Assembly: GCA_033032175.1 (NCBI GenBank)
Contig: CM065309.1
Span: 6,510,001 to 6,574,000, forward strand
Direction: 5' to 3'
Source: Saturnia japonica
Taxonomy: Eukaryota; Arthropoda; Insecta; Lepidoptera; Saturniidae
DNA length: 64,000 nucleotides
Part shown: positions 33,425-45,134 of the stretch, one piece after another
How the letters are laid out: every line of letters begins with the position of its first letter
Position numbering within the stretch: the stretch's first letter is position 1
Position numbers and translations under genes: made by a program
Notes under the pieces: model-generated
Database searches by the model: none
What the model saw: only the letters and a program-made list of their open reading frames with translations
What the model was told of the DNA's origin: nothing

Positions 33425-34435
33425 TCTGTAGTACTATAAATACACATAATGGTGTATTTTCTAATGCAAACATTGTAACCATTTAAATACATACGTCATA
33501 CATACACCGTCATACAAGTAGTGAGACGGGTATACATCGCTACCGCCCACGTTTTACGGCAATCCATAAATAATGTAGGGTCATCGTGCCGACTACAAAC
33601 CGGAACGCAGACTCAAGTGTCGGCCGACTGTCGACAGTAAAAAACTAGCCTCCACACTATTTGTAGATACTCTTTTGTTATAATAATAATAATACACGAG
33701 TTTGTATACGTACACGTCTGCTAGTGATTTTTTTTAGTGGGAAAGATTTATTAAATAATTTAATTCTGGTTAAGGCTGTTAACCTGTCGGACATAATAAG
33801 TGTATTAGTGAAAACCTCTGGCATTCTTTTAATTTCTATTTCAAAATAATTTCAATTACAGAAAGTCTCTAATAAGGTTAAACCTATTTCATTCAGAAAG
33901 TAAATGAGTAAAACAGGTAATCGGACAAAAAATGTTTATAATCGAAATTAAATTCGTATATGATATTGAGTTTACTGAATTCTACCTTTCCGACCTTATG
34001 CGTCAGAAATCTTACTACAATTCAAACCATTCATAATTTTATTTAAAGCTAATAACTTTATTTTACAATCCATCTTAATTAGTAGTTTATAAATCGTAGA
34101 TCAAACTTATTAACAATCTTTCACATACATTTGTTCTAAGTTACGTTTTAGTATAATAAAATATCAGGTTAAATAAAAGTCATATTTAATATAATGTCTT
34201 TTAAAATGTTTTTTTTTTTTTTATTATTTAAATCATTGGATTAATAAGTTTAAAGCACTTTAGTATTTTAAAGAAAATTGAAACTGACTTGATTATGCTA
34301 CAATCTTAGTTTCGGTCTTTAATTGTATTTTGTTTTACTTTAGATAAATTAAATTAAAGTAATCCTAACGATGTTACGCAAAACTTATGACTGTATTTCA
34401 ATGTATTTATGAATAGGTCAGTGATATACCTATTT
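33425..34435. other. A+T-rich stretch, nothing firm
   Basis: A short CpG-containing patch at 33530-33640 (ATCGTGCCGACTACAAACCG and onward) lacks a frame or splice sites. Nothing else. Confidence 0.4.
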
Positions 34436-34441
34436 TTGCAG

Positions 34442-34528
34442 ATCTGTATGATAGCGGTGACCGCCAATGGACTTCAAGATCTCCCGGTGGTAGCCGTTGT
34501 GTTTGGATTGTACTGTGCTTTACCATAA
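34442..34528 (+). other. coding-like segment after a strong 3' splice site (possible alternative last exon)
   Basis: TACCTATTTTTGCAG ends at 34441, a good 3' splice consensus. The next 28 codons read ICMIAVTANGLQDLPVVAVV, then FGLYCALP and TAA (34526-34528), with balanced codon use in A+T-rich surroundings. The hydrophobic character would suit a membrane or signal segment. It starts in phase 0, which would match the donor after ATG at 26476, giving only a 29-residue product, so a role in that gene is not obvious. Chance cannot be excluded. No homolog is recognised. Confidence 0.25.
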
Positions 34529-34659
34529 GGGATATTACGGTCAATTTGACAACTTACTATATAAAATAAATTATCTATTCGTGGACATAATGTCATATTA
34601 ATTTCATAATTTAATAATATTATGATCAGAGAAAAGCAACAAAGACAATTTTGTACAAA

Positions 34660-34800
34660 AAAGAAAACCAACTTCAGTGGTTTTGAGGAGTTTCGCGGTG
34701 TATCTTCGAAGTCGATGGTCCAATGCCAATGAAATTAAATTGGGACCACCCTTGAGGTATCTATCCCCTTTTCAACAAAAAAAATAATTATCCAACTAGG
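34660..34800 (+). repeat. interspersed repeat fragment (AACCAACTTCA type)
   Basis: AAGAAAACCAACTTCAGTGG, CGAAGTCGATGG and AATTAAATTGGGACCACC are phrases I recall from a widespread lepidopteran repeat. It is related in style to the repeat split by the LINE at 54.7 kb. Non-coding. Confidence 0.4.
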
Positions 34801-34804
34801 TTAA

Positions 34805-37800
34805 ATAATTAAATTAGATATAAAACTTAAAAAAAGGAACGTGTTCTTTGGTGTTTTATATTTATTTCTTTATATTTGTAATAAACAACATAGGATTTGA
34901 TTTTGAATTCTAGGAATCGTGTTACTATTCAACAAGACTTAAGACATTAACTCATAAAGGAAATAGTATAAATTAGTTTACATTCATATAAATGGCTTAC
35001 GAAGTAAATTTCATGCAGCTTTTATATCTTACTATTGAGCATGAAGATTCACATTCTGCCGCCGCGCCGCCAACACACTCTTGTAGCCTATTGTTATGCT
35101 CACTTCTCGTACTTGTCAGATTACTTAACTTACATAGTTACTGCTCCGCTCATTAGGATCCTTGCGTCAAGTTACATGGCATATAACCTTTCTCAATATA
35201 TAGGCTATAAAATGCACACCTAATGATTTTTTAAAAGCAGATTAGCGCTTTCAAACAAATTCTTGAGTTATATAATGTTAGTATAGATTTCTCGTACAAC
35301 CTCAGGAAATTGTATTAGGTAATTGCTCTGACTAAAATAAAGTTACAAAGTTATATTATGCTTTTTATTTTATTAAGGCTCTATCTTTATATTTACGTAC
35401 ATTTTTTTTCCTCGTTACGTTTTTCATAAAAACATCTCACTTGCAACACTGAAATACTGTGCTAGACATCAGAGTAACAAATTTTTCTTACTAATTACTC
35501 GGTGTCAGGGCGATTGTGCAGGAAATGCTCCACCGCCGGACAAAGAACTCCGGGACGTTCATTAATAGGATCTTTCTAACTGCAATTTTGCTGAATAAAA
35601 CCCGGCCGTTCCCCTTTGAAAATATTAATATCGGGCAACATTTAACCCAAAGCGTTAATACTAATAGTTATAATTTGTTTGTTTTTGACCGAAGAAACTC
35701 TGATACAATCGTATTAATGTTTTGTTGATTTGTGGGAAACGCCGGTTTTACTGGGGTGAGGAAATAAATTTCGGCAGTAATTTTCTTTTTCGAACTGAAT
35801 CAACATTGAACATTTCTAGAAACTTCTATAGAAAACATAAGCGATAAAGTATGTTATTTATATCTGTTCAGCAACTGGTACTATCAAACATCCAACAGTG
35901 TCTGTGATTTATTTGCGGAAATACCAATCACTACGGTAGTGTACGTAAATTTTTTTGTTAAAGATTTCTCTCAATATAAGATTTGCTTACTTATATTTTA
36001 TCTTTAGCACATGTTTCCTTTACGAGTTTATTTTTTAGAATAATGCATAAATCAAAATTGGAACTCCCGATCATATAGTATTAAATATTAGTATACAACT
36101 GAAATACCTATGTCCGAGTATTGTAACAATGGAATTTTTATTTCAAATACATTTTGAGAAGGAGAGAGTATCTTCGATGTAAAAAATCTTTGTAGCTAAA
36201 AGAATAAATGTAATATACTTTAATATTGAGAAGAAATTTAAATTTCTTTTTTCTACTTTACAATAGTAAATGTCTTTAAGTCTGTAACAATAGGCTTAAG
36301 ACGTAAACTAGACGTTATTGTGTTCACAATAAGTCGGTAGCCTAAGAGAAGAATAGAAAATTCTTATTTTGTTACTCGGGTAATGAAAAAAAAAAATGTC
36401 CAGGTCAGCATGAAAGAGGAAGCTAGTATATAAGCTTATTAACATTTAACCTTTCTTTTACGTTACTTGTGAAATATAAATCTGATGGCTTTGTTACGTC
36501 TTCTTGTAGATTTGATATTGTCGTTTCATAATTCTCTTATGAAATTATAGATGAAAGAGGTTGAAGCCCCGTGAAAAAGAACGAAGCGATGTGGCTTGCC
36601 CGATAATGTCGAAGTAATATTCTTTATTATATATAACGAGGGGAAATCAAAGTTGAGAAATGCGATAAGATGTTTGATTTTTAGCAACGTTTTTAATATT
36701 ATTGGAAATTGGATATAATCAGTGTTAATAGCACTTCGTTAGAAAATATAAATATAAGTTGAATTTAGAATTGGGTGAAAGAGGTCAAGCTATCAGTTAA
36801 GACAGTTGATGTGGAGTGATAAGACCAGTGGAGCATATTTCGTAATAAGTGTTAATTTCGTAATTTCATTAAGAACGTCTACTAACTAGTTGGAACACAA
36901 TAATACTATAAATTTCATACCCTATCAAATAATCAAAAATCGTGCCTGTGATTATCTAAACTAGTTTTTCAAAACTTTATAATATAATATTTATTTATAT
37001 TTATCTATATTTATCTATATTTATCTCTTTTTGTTCGGCTTCAGAAATAGGGTTGTTTATATCTATTACAAATGCAAAGTCAGTGTAGCGTTGAAATATT
37101 TGAAGGAACGCCACACCACTTGTGATCTAACCTAGAATTGGATTTGAATGCTCGCGAGTTGAATACAGAAATAAAAAATTCAATAGTGCTGTGATCTAAT
37201 TAGAATTATTGCTCTCGATAATGAGGATGTCAAGAAAGCTCAGCGTTATTTTAAAGTAAATATTTACATCTTGGTTAATATAATGAAAAAACAAGGCATT
37301 AGCTTATTAAACATGTTTATCAATTATTTCATACACAGTAATCAAACTGAAAAAATAAATCTCTGAAATGTAATATTATCAAATTAATTATTCGTCTTTT
37401 CCCTTTGCTTGGTGATGATTAAAAACATGTGTTTTTTATTTATTAGAAGATGGTGGACTCAGATCAGTCATTATTTAAAAAAAAAAGATAACACGGGGCC
37501 GCAATTTGAGCAATATCGCGATCAGTAAGCGTACGATAGTTATCGGAGACAGCACTCACATCACTACAGTAAGGTCACGTGAAGCGAGGAATGCGGACGA
37601 TAGGGGAGATGCTCCTGCGCTTCAACTCAAACCCCGACTACATTCAGCTCGCGCACTTTCTATAGATGATGTTGTAGACGTCAGTGGATTACAGTGACCA
37701 CTTAATGGCACGTGGACTTACTTTTTACCAGTTTACTTATCATCTACAAGTCGTCCCGTATTCAGAATTATCAATTCAAGCAGTAAATGATTTATTCAAC

Positions 37801-37970
37801 TTTCAGTAAAGTCACTTAATAATATAATGAGTATTAATTATTTGACTGGATTGCATCATGCTGTGGCTCTACGCATCTTTAGGTTCAACGATAACAGGCT
37901 TGTAACAAAATGTAGTCTTTATTAAACTTCATTACAATTTTTTTTTTTATTTAGTTTTTATTTACCTATA
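34805..37970. other. A+T-rich stretch, nothing firm
   Basis: It includes a GC-richer patch at 35510-35760 with a 70-codon frame that starts at a non-ATG codon, a short period-10 tandem tract at 36990-37027, and a 63-codon frame at 37506-37697 that starts at TTG. None has a family signature. The phrase TGTGATCTAA recurs about 70 bp apart near 37121 and 37190. Confidence 0.4.
36990..37027. repeat. period-10 tandem repeat
   Basis: TATATTTATC is repeated about three times in a row with minor changes at the edges. Confidence 0.7.
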
Positions 37971-37975
37971 TTTAC

Positions 37976-38447
37976 GGCACGCTATGATGGCCGTTTTGAT
38001 GTTTGTCTGCTCATGAAGATTCGTATAAATTACTAACTATAACTATATTGTAGCAATTATTGTTCTTTATTGTCAACGGTGACGTGCAGTTAGTCATAAA
38101 ATTTATCGAATGTATAATTTTCAAAATTCAAAATTAAAAAAAATGAAATCTAATACGATCGTCACTTATAGGATTCCTGGCCAGCACAACTACTACCTCT
38201 GGCAAACTCGCATCAATGCTCAATGCAAAACAGAGCAGTTTCGAAAAGAACAAACTGTGACTGCACTGCGATTGTGATATAGTTATCACCTGTCTTTCGA
38301 TTTGGGATATTGATACTGCATTTCTGTTGACCCTTGCTCGTTAATTTGGACTCTATTTACGCCTTTTGTTGTGGATTTAGTCGATATGGCCGAACGTACG
38401 CTTCACGTCACTATTGTAATGTGTCAAAACGGCCATCATAGCGCGCC
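37976..38447. mobile_element. 472-bp element with 24-bp terminal inverted repeats (MITE-like)
   Basis: The left end (37976-37999) reads GGCACGCTATGATGG then CCGTTTTGA. The right end (38424-38447) is its inverted copy with one mismatch (GGCGCGC). Between them lies unique, non-coding DNA. This is the structure of a non-autonomous DNA transposon. No clear target-site duplication was seen beside the arms, so the superfamily cannot be named. Confidence 0.7.
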
Positions 38448-38449
38448 GC

Positions 38450-40050
38450 TGTTATATTCACTGAAGCGGCCTCCATACAATTTTCTGTTGTACAAGTATT
38501 TTAAACGAATTTATTGTTTTTGTATTATTAATTTAACTTACTCTATATAGTGCAATATTTGTTTTATAAAATTAGATTTTACTTGCTCTTACTAACTTAA
38601 TTAAATAAGTACTACATACTGTAGATAAAAATCTGCTCATTGCGGTTTTATTACATTTACATAGTATATTTTTTTGAGCTTCAGTAAAACAAATAATTTA
38701 ATTCACATTAATACCTACCAATTCCTAAACTCCAGTTGAAAGATTAAAAATGTAAAAGAAATGCTCGATTCACTTCTAGAATCTGCATTTAAGTGGAGAA
38801 TAACTAGCGATTTAAAAATTTTAAATTATTGGTTTTATACAATATTTTTACTTTCACTTGCTCGCTTCGAGCCGCGATAGTTTTGTTGTTTAACCTTCTA
38901 GCGGGCTATAACTCATGGAACAATGGCGGTTCACGGTTCTATACAGAAATAACCACGGAAAACAAACACGGCTTACGGGCACCGCACTCTTGTAAACCGT
39001 AAAAGATTTTTTATAATCTTTATGATTTTAAAGAAACTTTAATTACCTAATCTAGTTTGTTAAAGCCATCGTTATTCAATTTGCCCACTAATCAGTGCGC
39101 TGAGTTAGTCGTTAATATTTGATTCAAAAAAATCTCAATCTCGATGTTTAATTAAACTTCTAGTTTGGGTACGCTTTGAGTTCAAATGTTTAATAACCTA
39201 AGGGATTAAGGGATATTTTTCTTTTTTTTAACTTCAACTGACTGATTATAAGGAAAAATTGTGTTATGCTTATTTCATTTCATGGCTCTTTATTATCTTT
39301 CCAATTATAAATTGTGATCCTTAGGAATCATTATATTTTTTGAAATTGATTTACAGAGATTCTTGTATTTCATTTATCAACATACCTACTCAGCGAATTG
39401 TGGGTGTACATTAGTACACCTCTGCCTAACCCTTCCGGGAACACAAACGTGATGGTATGTTGTTGTTATGTGTACTTCAAATTCAATCAAAAATTGCAAA
39501 TTGTTAACAAAAAATTGGAATGTATTCAGAGTGATTGTTTCTAAAAACAACTCAATATTCGTTCGAGTTGAACCAACTCGTGCATCCCAAGCATTCCGAA
39601 CTGCGCGTAACAGAATCTGTTTCAACTTCATAGCTGAATGCATTGTGAATCAGTAGTGCCAACACACTACGATTATGTTCGTATATTTTTAAAATGGTCT
39701 CTTATCGATATTAAACATTTCAATGATTCGTATGTAAAAATAAATGTAAAAAAGCTATCTTTTTTATGACTTGAAAATATTGAATGAGTGCGGTTATTCA
39801 TATTTTTTGAATGCTTTATTAGTACCTACATAGGGCGAACAAAAAAAATCTAGAACTGGCTGCTTAATAAGAATATTTTAAAACTAATTACGACATTTTA
39901 AAATGGAACTCTAATCTTTTAAAATGCAGTTTATTTCATCTTTTGTTGCTTGTTTAAATTATATCTTGGCGCTATTTTAAATATTGCGTGTCTACGTTAC
40001 TATGGATTTAACTCTTGAAAAAGTTTGTAATACCTATGATTTACTACGAT
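38450..40050. other. A+T-rich stretch with a short repeat motif
   Basis: At 39395-39455 a phrase with CACCTCTGCCTAACCCTTCC resembles the CACCTCTGC-TAAC ends of the SINE copies at 49.4 and 63.2 kb. Otherwise nothing was recognised. The 85- and 62-codon frames over 39386-39656 overlap on opposite strands and are chance. Confidence 0.4.
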
Positions 40051-40058
40051 TTTAAGTG

Positions 40059-40728
40059 AAGTTTGACGCCTCAGCTGAGTGTCGCTCGCCTTCAAACTGC
40101 TTTTGGCATCAAGAACAATGCTAGTCGACTGTTTATAGCTGTTTCGCAGAATTTCAACGCAGTCGGGTTAATCTATGTGACGAATTTAGTGATGGTCGTC
40201 CGTCTATCGCTGTGATCAAAGAAAACCTCGATGCTGTACGCCGCATGATCGATCTAGACGGGCATATAACCTACTATGAGTTTCGGGCATTTTTAGGCAT
40301 AGGCATTAGTCAGATACAATCAATCCTACAAAAACATTTAGGTGTGAAAAACTGTGTTCCCGATGGATCCCTTACAATTTAACTGAGGCTCAAAAAACGG
40401 ACTGTGTCATTTGGTGCAACGCCATGCTTACCAGATTAAACGAAGGAACGTCAAAGTTGTTGTGGGACATAGCAACCGACTGTTTGGGTCTTGCTAGGTG
40501 AGCCGAAACCAACCAAAGTGATTGTGCGGTCTGCGGCTAAGCAGATGATTGCTACTCTTTTTAAAATAAAACTGGACACTATGATACTGACGCTTTGAAG
40601 GATAGTCCTCAAGTGAATAACGCTTGGTACACGACCATTTGTTTGCCGGAAGTTATTGACGAACTCCGTCTAATTAACCAAAAACGCCGTATCTACTTGC
40701 ACCATGACAATTTTTGTCAAACGAATTT
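40059..40728 (+). pseudogene. mariner transposase relic with internal deletion
   Basis: Reading across several frames, the plus strand gives SDGRPSIAVIKENLDAVRRM, ITYYEFRAFLGIGISQIQSI, LQKHLGVK, LTEAQKT, WCNAMLTRLNEGTSKLLWDI, GEPKPTKV, AKQMIATLF, WYTTICLPEV and LHHDN. These occur in the order of a DD34D mariner transposase. Between LLWDI and WVLLGEPKPTKV the stretch that carries the first catalytic Asp (TGDETW) has been deleted. The second Asp (LHHDN) remains, and the gene stops short of the third (SPDLAP). Several frameshifts and stops are present. No terminal inverted repeats were found. This lineage differs from the one at 58 kb (ITYYEFRA and EPKPTKV signatures). Confidence 0.85.
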
Positions 40729-40734
40729 TTGAAA

Positions 40735-41680
40735 AATAATCAATTTATTTTTGACTAACCATAGTGTTTTTTTCTTATTAATTACAGTAATTTTTAGTCC
40801 ATATTTGAATACATCGATTGACGTTTTTAAATAATTATATCTTCAAACTTTACCCTTTTATTACTCCGATGGTGCAAAATATTGGTAAATAAAATGAAAA
40901 GCAACCATGTATGTAAAGTATTTGATTTCATAACATGGATAGTAATATTCGCGGACTTCACGGACGAACAATAATAAAAAAAAACTACGCGAATTGCAGC
41001 ATAAAAAATCTTTGGCTTTCAGTGAAAGCTGATGGCGAAGCGGGGCATGTCCTAATGTAAGCAAATTGCCGACACTTCCTTTCAGCGTCCGGCCGCGGCT
41101 ATCATTCCCAAGATAAGCGCTTAAAAGCCTCATGGAAAACGCTTTCAGCGACGACTAATACCGGGTGTTTCTATACTTTTGCATTGCACTCGAAAGAATG
41201 GGTTCATTTATATATCATGCAGAAAGCGTAATGTGTGTGACCACGTATAGAGCATGATCGAGATCTTCTGCAGCATTTGTCGCCGATTATAATTATAGTT
41301 CTCTTTTATGCGGATCATATTATGTAACAAAATACAATACCGAATTAAGTAAGGTACAAAATAATGATACAAATCAGTATAAGAATACTAACTGTGTTAA
41401 CCATATTATATTTATGAAGTACTAACAAATTTTAAAGGAACGAGATAATGTCAGAACAACCTAATAAACTTAATGCATTAGATTACAAAGGGCTTACTCG
41501 AAGAGGGCGAGCTCCGAACGGGAAGGATTCCCTTTATTTTTCTTCATAATATTAGATTTTATGATTATTTTAAAAGGGGCAAAGGCTCCGCTACTACGCA
41601 TCAAAAGACGACGCCATTGATCAGACAATTTTATTGAATTACTTCGCTGTGCCCAAACGAGATGTTTTCACGTTTCTTTG
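40735..41680. other. A+T-rich stretch, nothing recognised
   Basis: No gene, RNA or repeat partner. The 90-codon minus-strand frame at 40861-41133 lacks a family signature. Confidence 0.45.
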
Positions 41681-41684
41681 TGTC

Positions 41685-42500
41685 AGAGGCTTGATGGTAA
41701 GCTAGACGAACTACGTAGGTAGGAATGGGGTGCGGGGTCCGAGGTTAGTACTTGCAGTATAATGCCGTGCACTTGCCCTGGTCAGGAAGCGCGCCGGAAT
41801 GCAGTCAGTCGCGTTTCTACCATGCAGTAGAGGAACGGCGCGGGGGTATGCAAGGGCAATGCACGCGGCGCCGACGCAACTCTCTACCGTCCATTCAGTG
41901 CGTCTCTCTGATGCTGCATTTATTACTATTTTTAGTGTTTAAAAATTGCTAGTTAAAAAGACAAGACAGAATATAGTGCTAAGAAATATAACTTTAAAAC
42001 GCTCTTGCTCTGTGAAAGTTGGAAATTGCACGAGCCATTTCGTTTAAGGAGCTTGAAATTTGGGAGTGACTTGCATAGTCGGTATTGGCCTTACTTAAAA
42101 CTTTCTTTAAGTTACTTCTTCTTGCTAAACGAACTTTGTTTGGAAAATTTAGATATATCTGTCGGAGTTAATAAATTCACTTTCAAATAGGTATAGACTG
42201 CGAAAAAGTTGTCGGAAACGCGTTTAAACTATAAATCAAAAACACTTGGCAGACATATAGGCACACATGACGTGATAGAAGCGAATGCGTCGCGCACACA
42301 TACATCCGTACTGATGCACATCATGCAATGATACGGCCCTGTTTTCGCTTTGAGTCAGGCGAGTACCGCAATTTTACTCAGTGCTGTGAGTTCGGAACGC
42401 GGTGCTGGTCGGAATGCAGTCGTTATATGCACACCACTCGAAAGGATTACCTACTAGTTGGCGGCGATTAACTGGCGCACTCGTGGTTCCCAACGCGGCT
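41685..42500 (+). promoter_or_regulatory. CpG-rich region with initiator-like words and a repeated 11-mer
   Basis: Two CpG-rich clusters (41720-41900 and 42280-42500) lie in A+T-rich DNA. Both contain GGAATGCAGTC (41799 and 42413). The first continues AGTCGCG, giving TCAGTC, and TTCAGTGC follows near 41894. A GTGAGT donor-like word (42386) ends a short frame from an ATG near 42328. The start of the interval is a CTTGATGGTAAGC repeat head. It may be an alternative promoter or an enhancer. The 66-codon frame here is not convincing. Confidence 0.25.
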
Positions 42501-42504
42501 ATTG

Positions 42505-42952
42505 GTTTGTTTCCAAACGTAGTCAACGTTTGAATTTAGAATGTTGTTACCATTTTCGATAAACTTTCATATTATGTTTTCGGGAGTTTTTGGCAGGATC
42601 TTATCTGTCATGTTGCGTTTTTTTCTGTTATGTTACTTGGCCCAATATAATGTGACATTTTGTGTGATATAGTTTGGTTCTTAAGCACTAGTGAAGCAGA
42701 TAATAATTAATTATTAAAAACATTTATTTTGAGCTGTTAGATAAACTTCCATGTCCTGACAAAGGATTCACCATCTTGTTAGAGCGTAGTTAGAACTTTG
42801 AAAATTAGAAAAATATTCTATCTATGTATGTTGCCACTAAAGAAGAATAAGAATTTTATTATTGGTTTTTACATACCTGATTAAGTATCGAATATTAAGG
42901 TTATAACGGATATTTGACTATGAATAATTCATACTTTATTATTTATTTCCAG
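42505..42952. other. A+T-rich stretch, nothing recognised
   Basis: Lies between the CpG-rich region and the splice-bounded segment; nothing else was seen. Confidence 0.4.
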
Positions 42953-43006
42953 GTACGTGGGTGTGGTTAGAGAAAATTCAAGTAGATTTCATTCATTTTC
43001 GACTGC
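42953..43006 (+). other. 54-nt segment bounded by both splice consensus sites (candidate cassette exon)
   Basis: ATTTATTTCCAG precedes and GTAAGT follows a 54-nt segment, a multiple of three. Two of three frames are open: one reads YVGVVRENSSRFHSFST, the other reads T-W-V-W-L-E-K-I-Q-V-D-F-I-H-F-R-L. The third has TAG. This is the only place in the window where a good 3' splice site and a good 5' splice site enclose an open segment of exon size. No family is recognised and the frame is undecided. Confidence 0.3.
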
Positions 43007-43009
43007 GTA

Positions 43010-43880
43010 AGTAGCAGAATTATTTTCGTTTATTATATTTTTGTTACATTCCTAATATTATGTAGTAGTCAGCACTAACTAGTTAATGTTATTGTAACAT
43101 TGCTGTAACAGAGAAATAATAAATATAAGTAATACAATACTAACTTGTATTTACCAAGTAGCGTAATTTAATAATATAACATAAGAAAAGTGAAAAATTG
43201 TAACCAGTTCAATATGAAGATTTACTTTTCTGTTATCTCTAAAGTATCATTTAGTACTATTAGTTTAACATTATCGTATTTTAAATTTAATTATAATTCA
43301 GTATTGAATAGGCGAGATTTAATACATAAGAGCTGTGAATGAAATTGCACAAACAAAAGGGCTTTTAGATCCCAGGTTAAGTGAGGTTAGATGTTGCTAG
43401 TCGATTTGGATAGAATGAAGTCGCTTTTGTCATTTTTTTCGAATGCTTATTTATTTAATTCATTTCAATTATTTTTTTTTTTTATAAATAATAAAAATAT
43501 TTTTTTTTTGTACTTTCATACCTATATAAATATTACCATAAATATTATATCATATTTTTATTTTAACATAATTCATCATAAATAAACTAGGTATTTACAT
43601 TATAAATATATTAAAATAAAAATGAAAGTTACAGAAAATATCTTATAGCTTACAAAATATATATTTAGAAAAAAAAAAATATTGATGTAGAAATTGTTAC
43701 GTTAGAAAAATATTGCTTTTATACAATGTTAAACCAGTGATCGTATTTTTTTAAAGGTGTACAACTTAAAGTTTCAAACTAAAAGAGAAGTGGTCCCGTG
43801 AGATTCAAATTGATATATTGTCATCTGCGTACGAAGCCAAAATTTAAATTTCGCCAGACAGTTTATTCCGGTAATAAAAT
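43010..43880. other. A+T-rich stretch, nothing recognised
   Basis: Includes long T and A runs near 43470-43680. No gene or repeat. Confidence 0.5.
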
Positions 43881-43887
43881 ATCTAGT

Positions 43888-44060
43888 GGTGTGTCGCGGC
43901 GCGGCGCGCGGTGCGGCGCGCGGTGCGGCGGCTTGGTCCCCAGGTGTCTGTTGAAACTACGCAAGTTTCACTAATGTGCGGCTTAAATGATGACACCGTT
44001 GCGGGCGGGACTCACGAACTCGCCCGAACTTGCCCGCACTCACCCGCAACTACCCTTCTC
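43888..44060. promoter_or_regulatory. very GC-rich patch with short tandem repeats
   Basis: GCGGCGCGCGGT is tandemly duplicated at about 43900-43924. A decamer of the form ACT-x-[G/A]CCCG-x is repeated three times at 44018-44047. The patch has a 63-codon frame that reflects base composition. It could be a CpG-rich regulatory patch or a minisatellite seed. Confidence 0.25.
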
Positions 44061-44064
44061 CACT

Positions 44065-45020
44065 GCCATAAGGAAGGTTTAAAGAGTTTCAGTTGTAGGT
44101 AGGTATATTATACGGAAAATAAATAATAAATTCACTCACCACACCGATACTTAAGTGATACGTTGACACAAATTCATATGTGTCATACAATAAATGGTAA
44201 TAATGCTGATAAGCCCAAAAGTAAATATAGGACAAAAAAGAATTAATTAATTTTCAGAACATGAACATATATTTTTAATGATTCAAATTAAATACTAAGA
44301 CTACACAAGTGATCATATTTGTTATTATAAAAAAAATATATAATTATAGATCTATAGATTCTATCATCAAATCATAGTTTTTTGTTTTCTGATCTACTAA
44401 CAACGATTTCTAAAGCTCTATGTAAAATAATAGAATTTAATATAATATTAAACAATACAATTGCAAAATTTCACTCCTATTTCCCTTCGTAATCAAATTC
44501 ATGTGTCTCCCCGTGGGCTTCTTACAAATCACCAGTTGCTTATAAATCGCTTGAGACCCAGTTTCAGATTTATTTGGTTTTACAATTCGCTTTCCCGTAC
44601 GTTGGTCGTGTGAACCGCACTTTAGGTAAATTACACACGTAGGTATTTGGCAACAGTGTTTAAATAGGGGGCGCCTAAATTTGTACACTTAAGTAGGGGG
44701 TAATAGAGTAAGTTTGCGCGTCTTATGTAATCGAACCGAAGTCGGGACTGAACAAACTAAGTTTTTATCTGTAAACTTTAGAGCATGTTACTGTTAGTGA
44801 GTGAGTGAGGATGGATTTATTGACAACAGACTGGATCGTGTTAGCGTTTACGGATACGGCCCTGGTCTATTTATTTAAAGCTACTCAATGATGTAATTTT
44901 TAAATTTAATAACTTTGTAAATAGCTTAATAGCATTTAGTTTAGATTTCAACGTGATATATCACAAAATACTATTTCTTTTAAGTTATACTTATTTAGGC
45001 ACGTAAGAAATTATAATGAT
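44065..45020. other. A+T-rich stretch, nothing recognised
   Basis: The 83-codon minus-strand frame at 44437-44688 has no family signature. Confidence 0.45.
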
Positions 45021-45023
45021 TTG

Positions 45024-45130
45024 ACGTAACAAAACAAAAATAACTTTTTTTCATGCCGCTTGCCAATAACATGATGAAATTAGCCATCAATGATAATAAA
45101 AAAAATTTTTTTGCTGACTTTTTAATTATG
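45024..45130 (+). repeat. interspersed repeat, direct partner of 12884-12990
   Basis: Shares GTAACAAAACAAAA, GCCAA-x-A-CATGATGAA and TTAGCCATCAATGATA with the 12.9-kb copy in the same orientation. Confidence 0.55.
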
Positions 45131-45134
45131 TAAT

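Noticed and set aside
37506..37697. 63-codon plus-strand frame with balanced composition
   Set aside because: It starts at TTG, has no convincing splice sites at either end and no recognisable motif.
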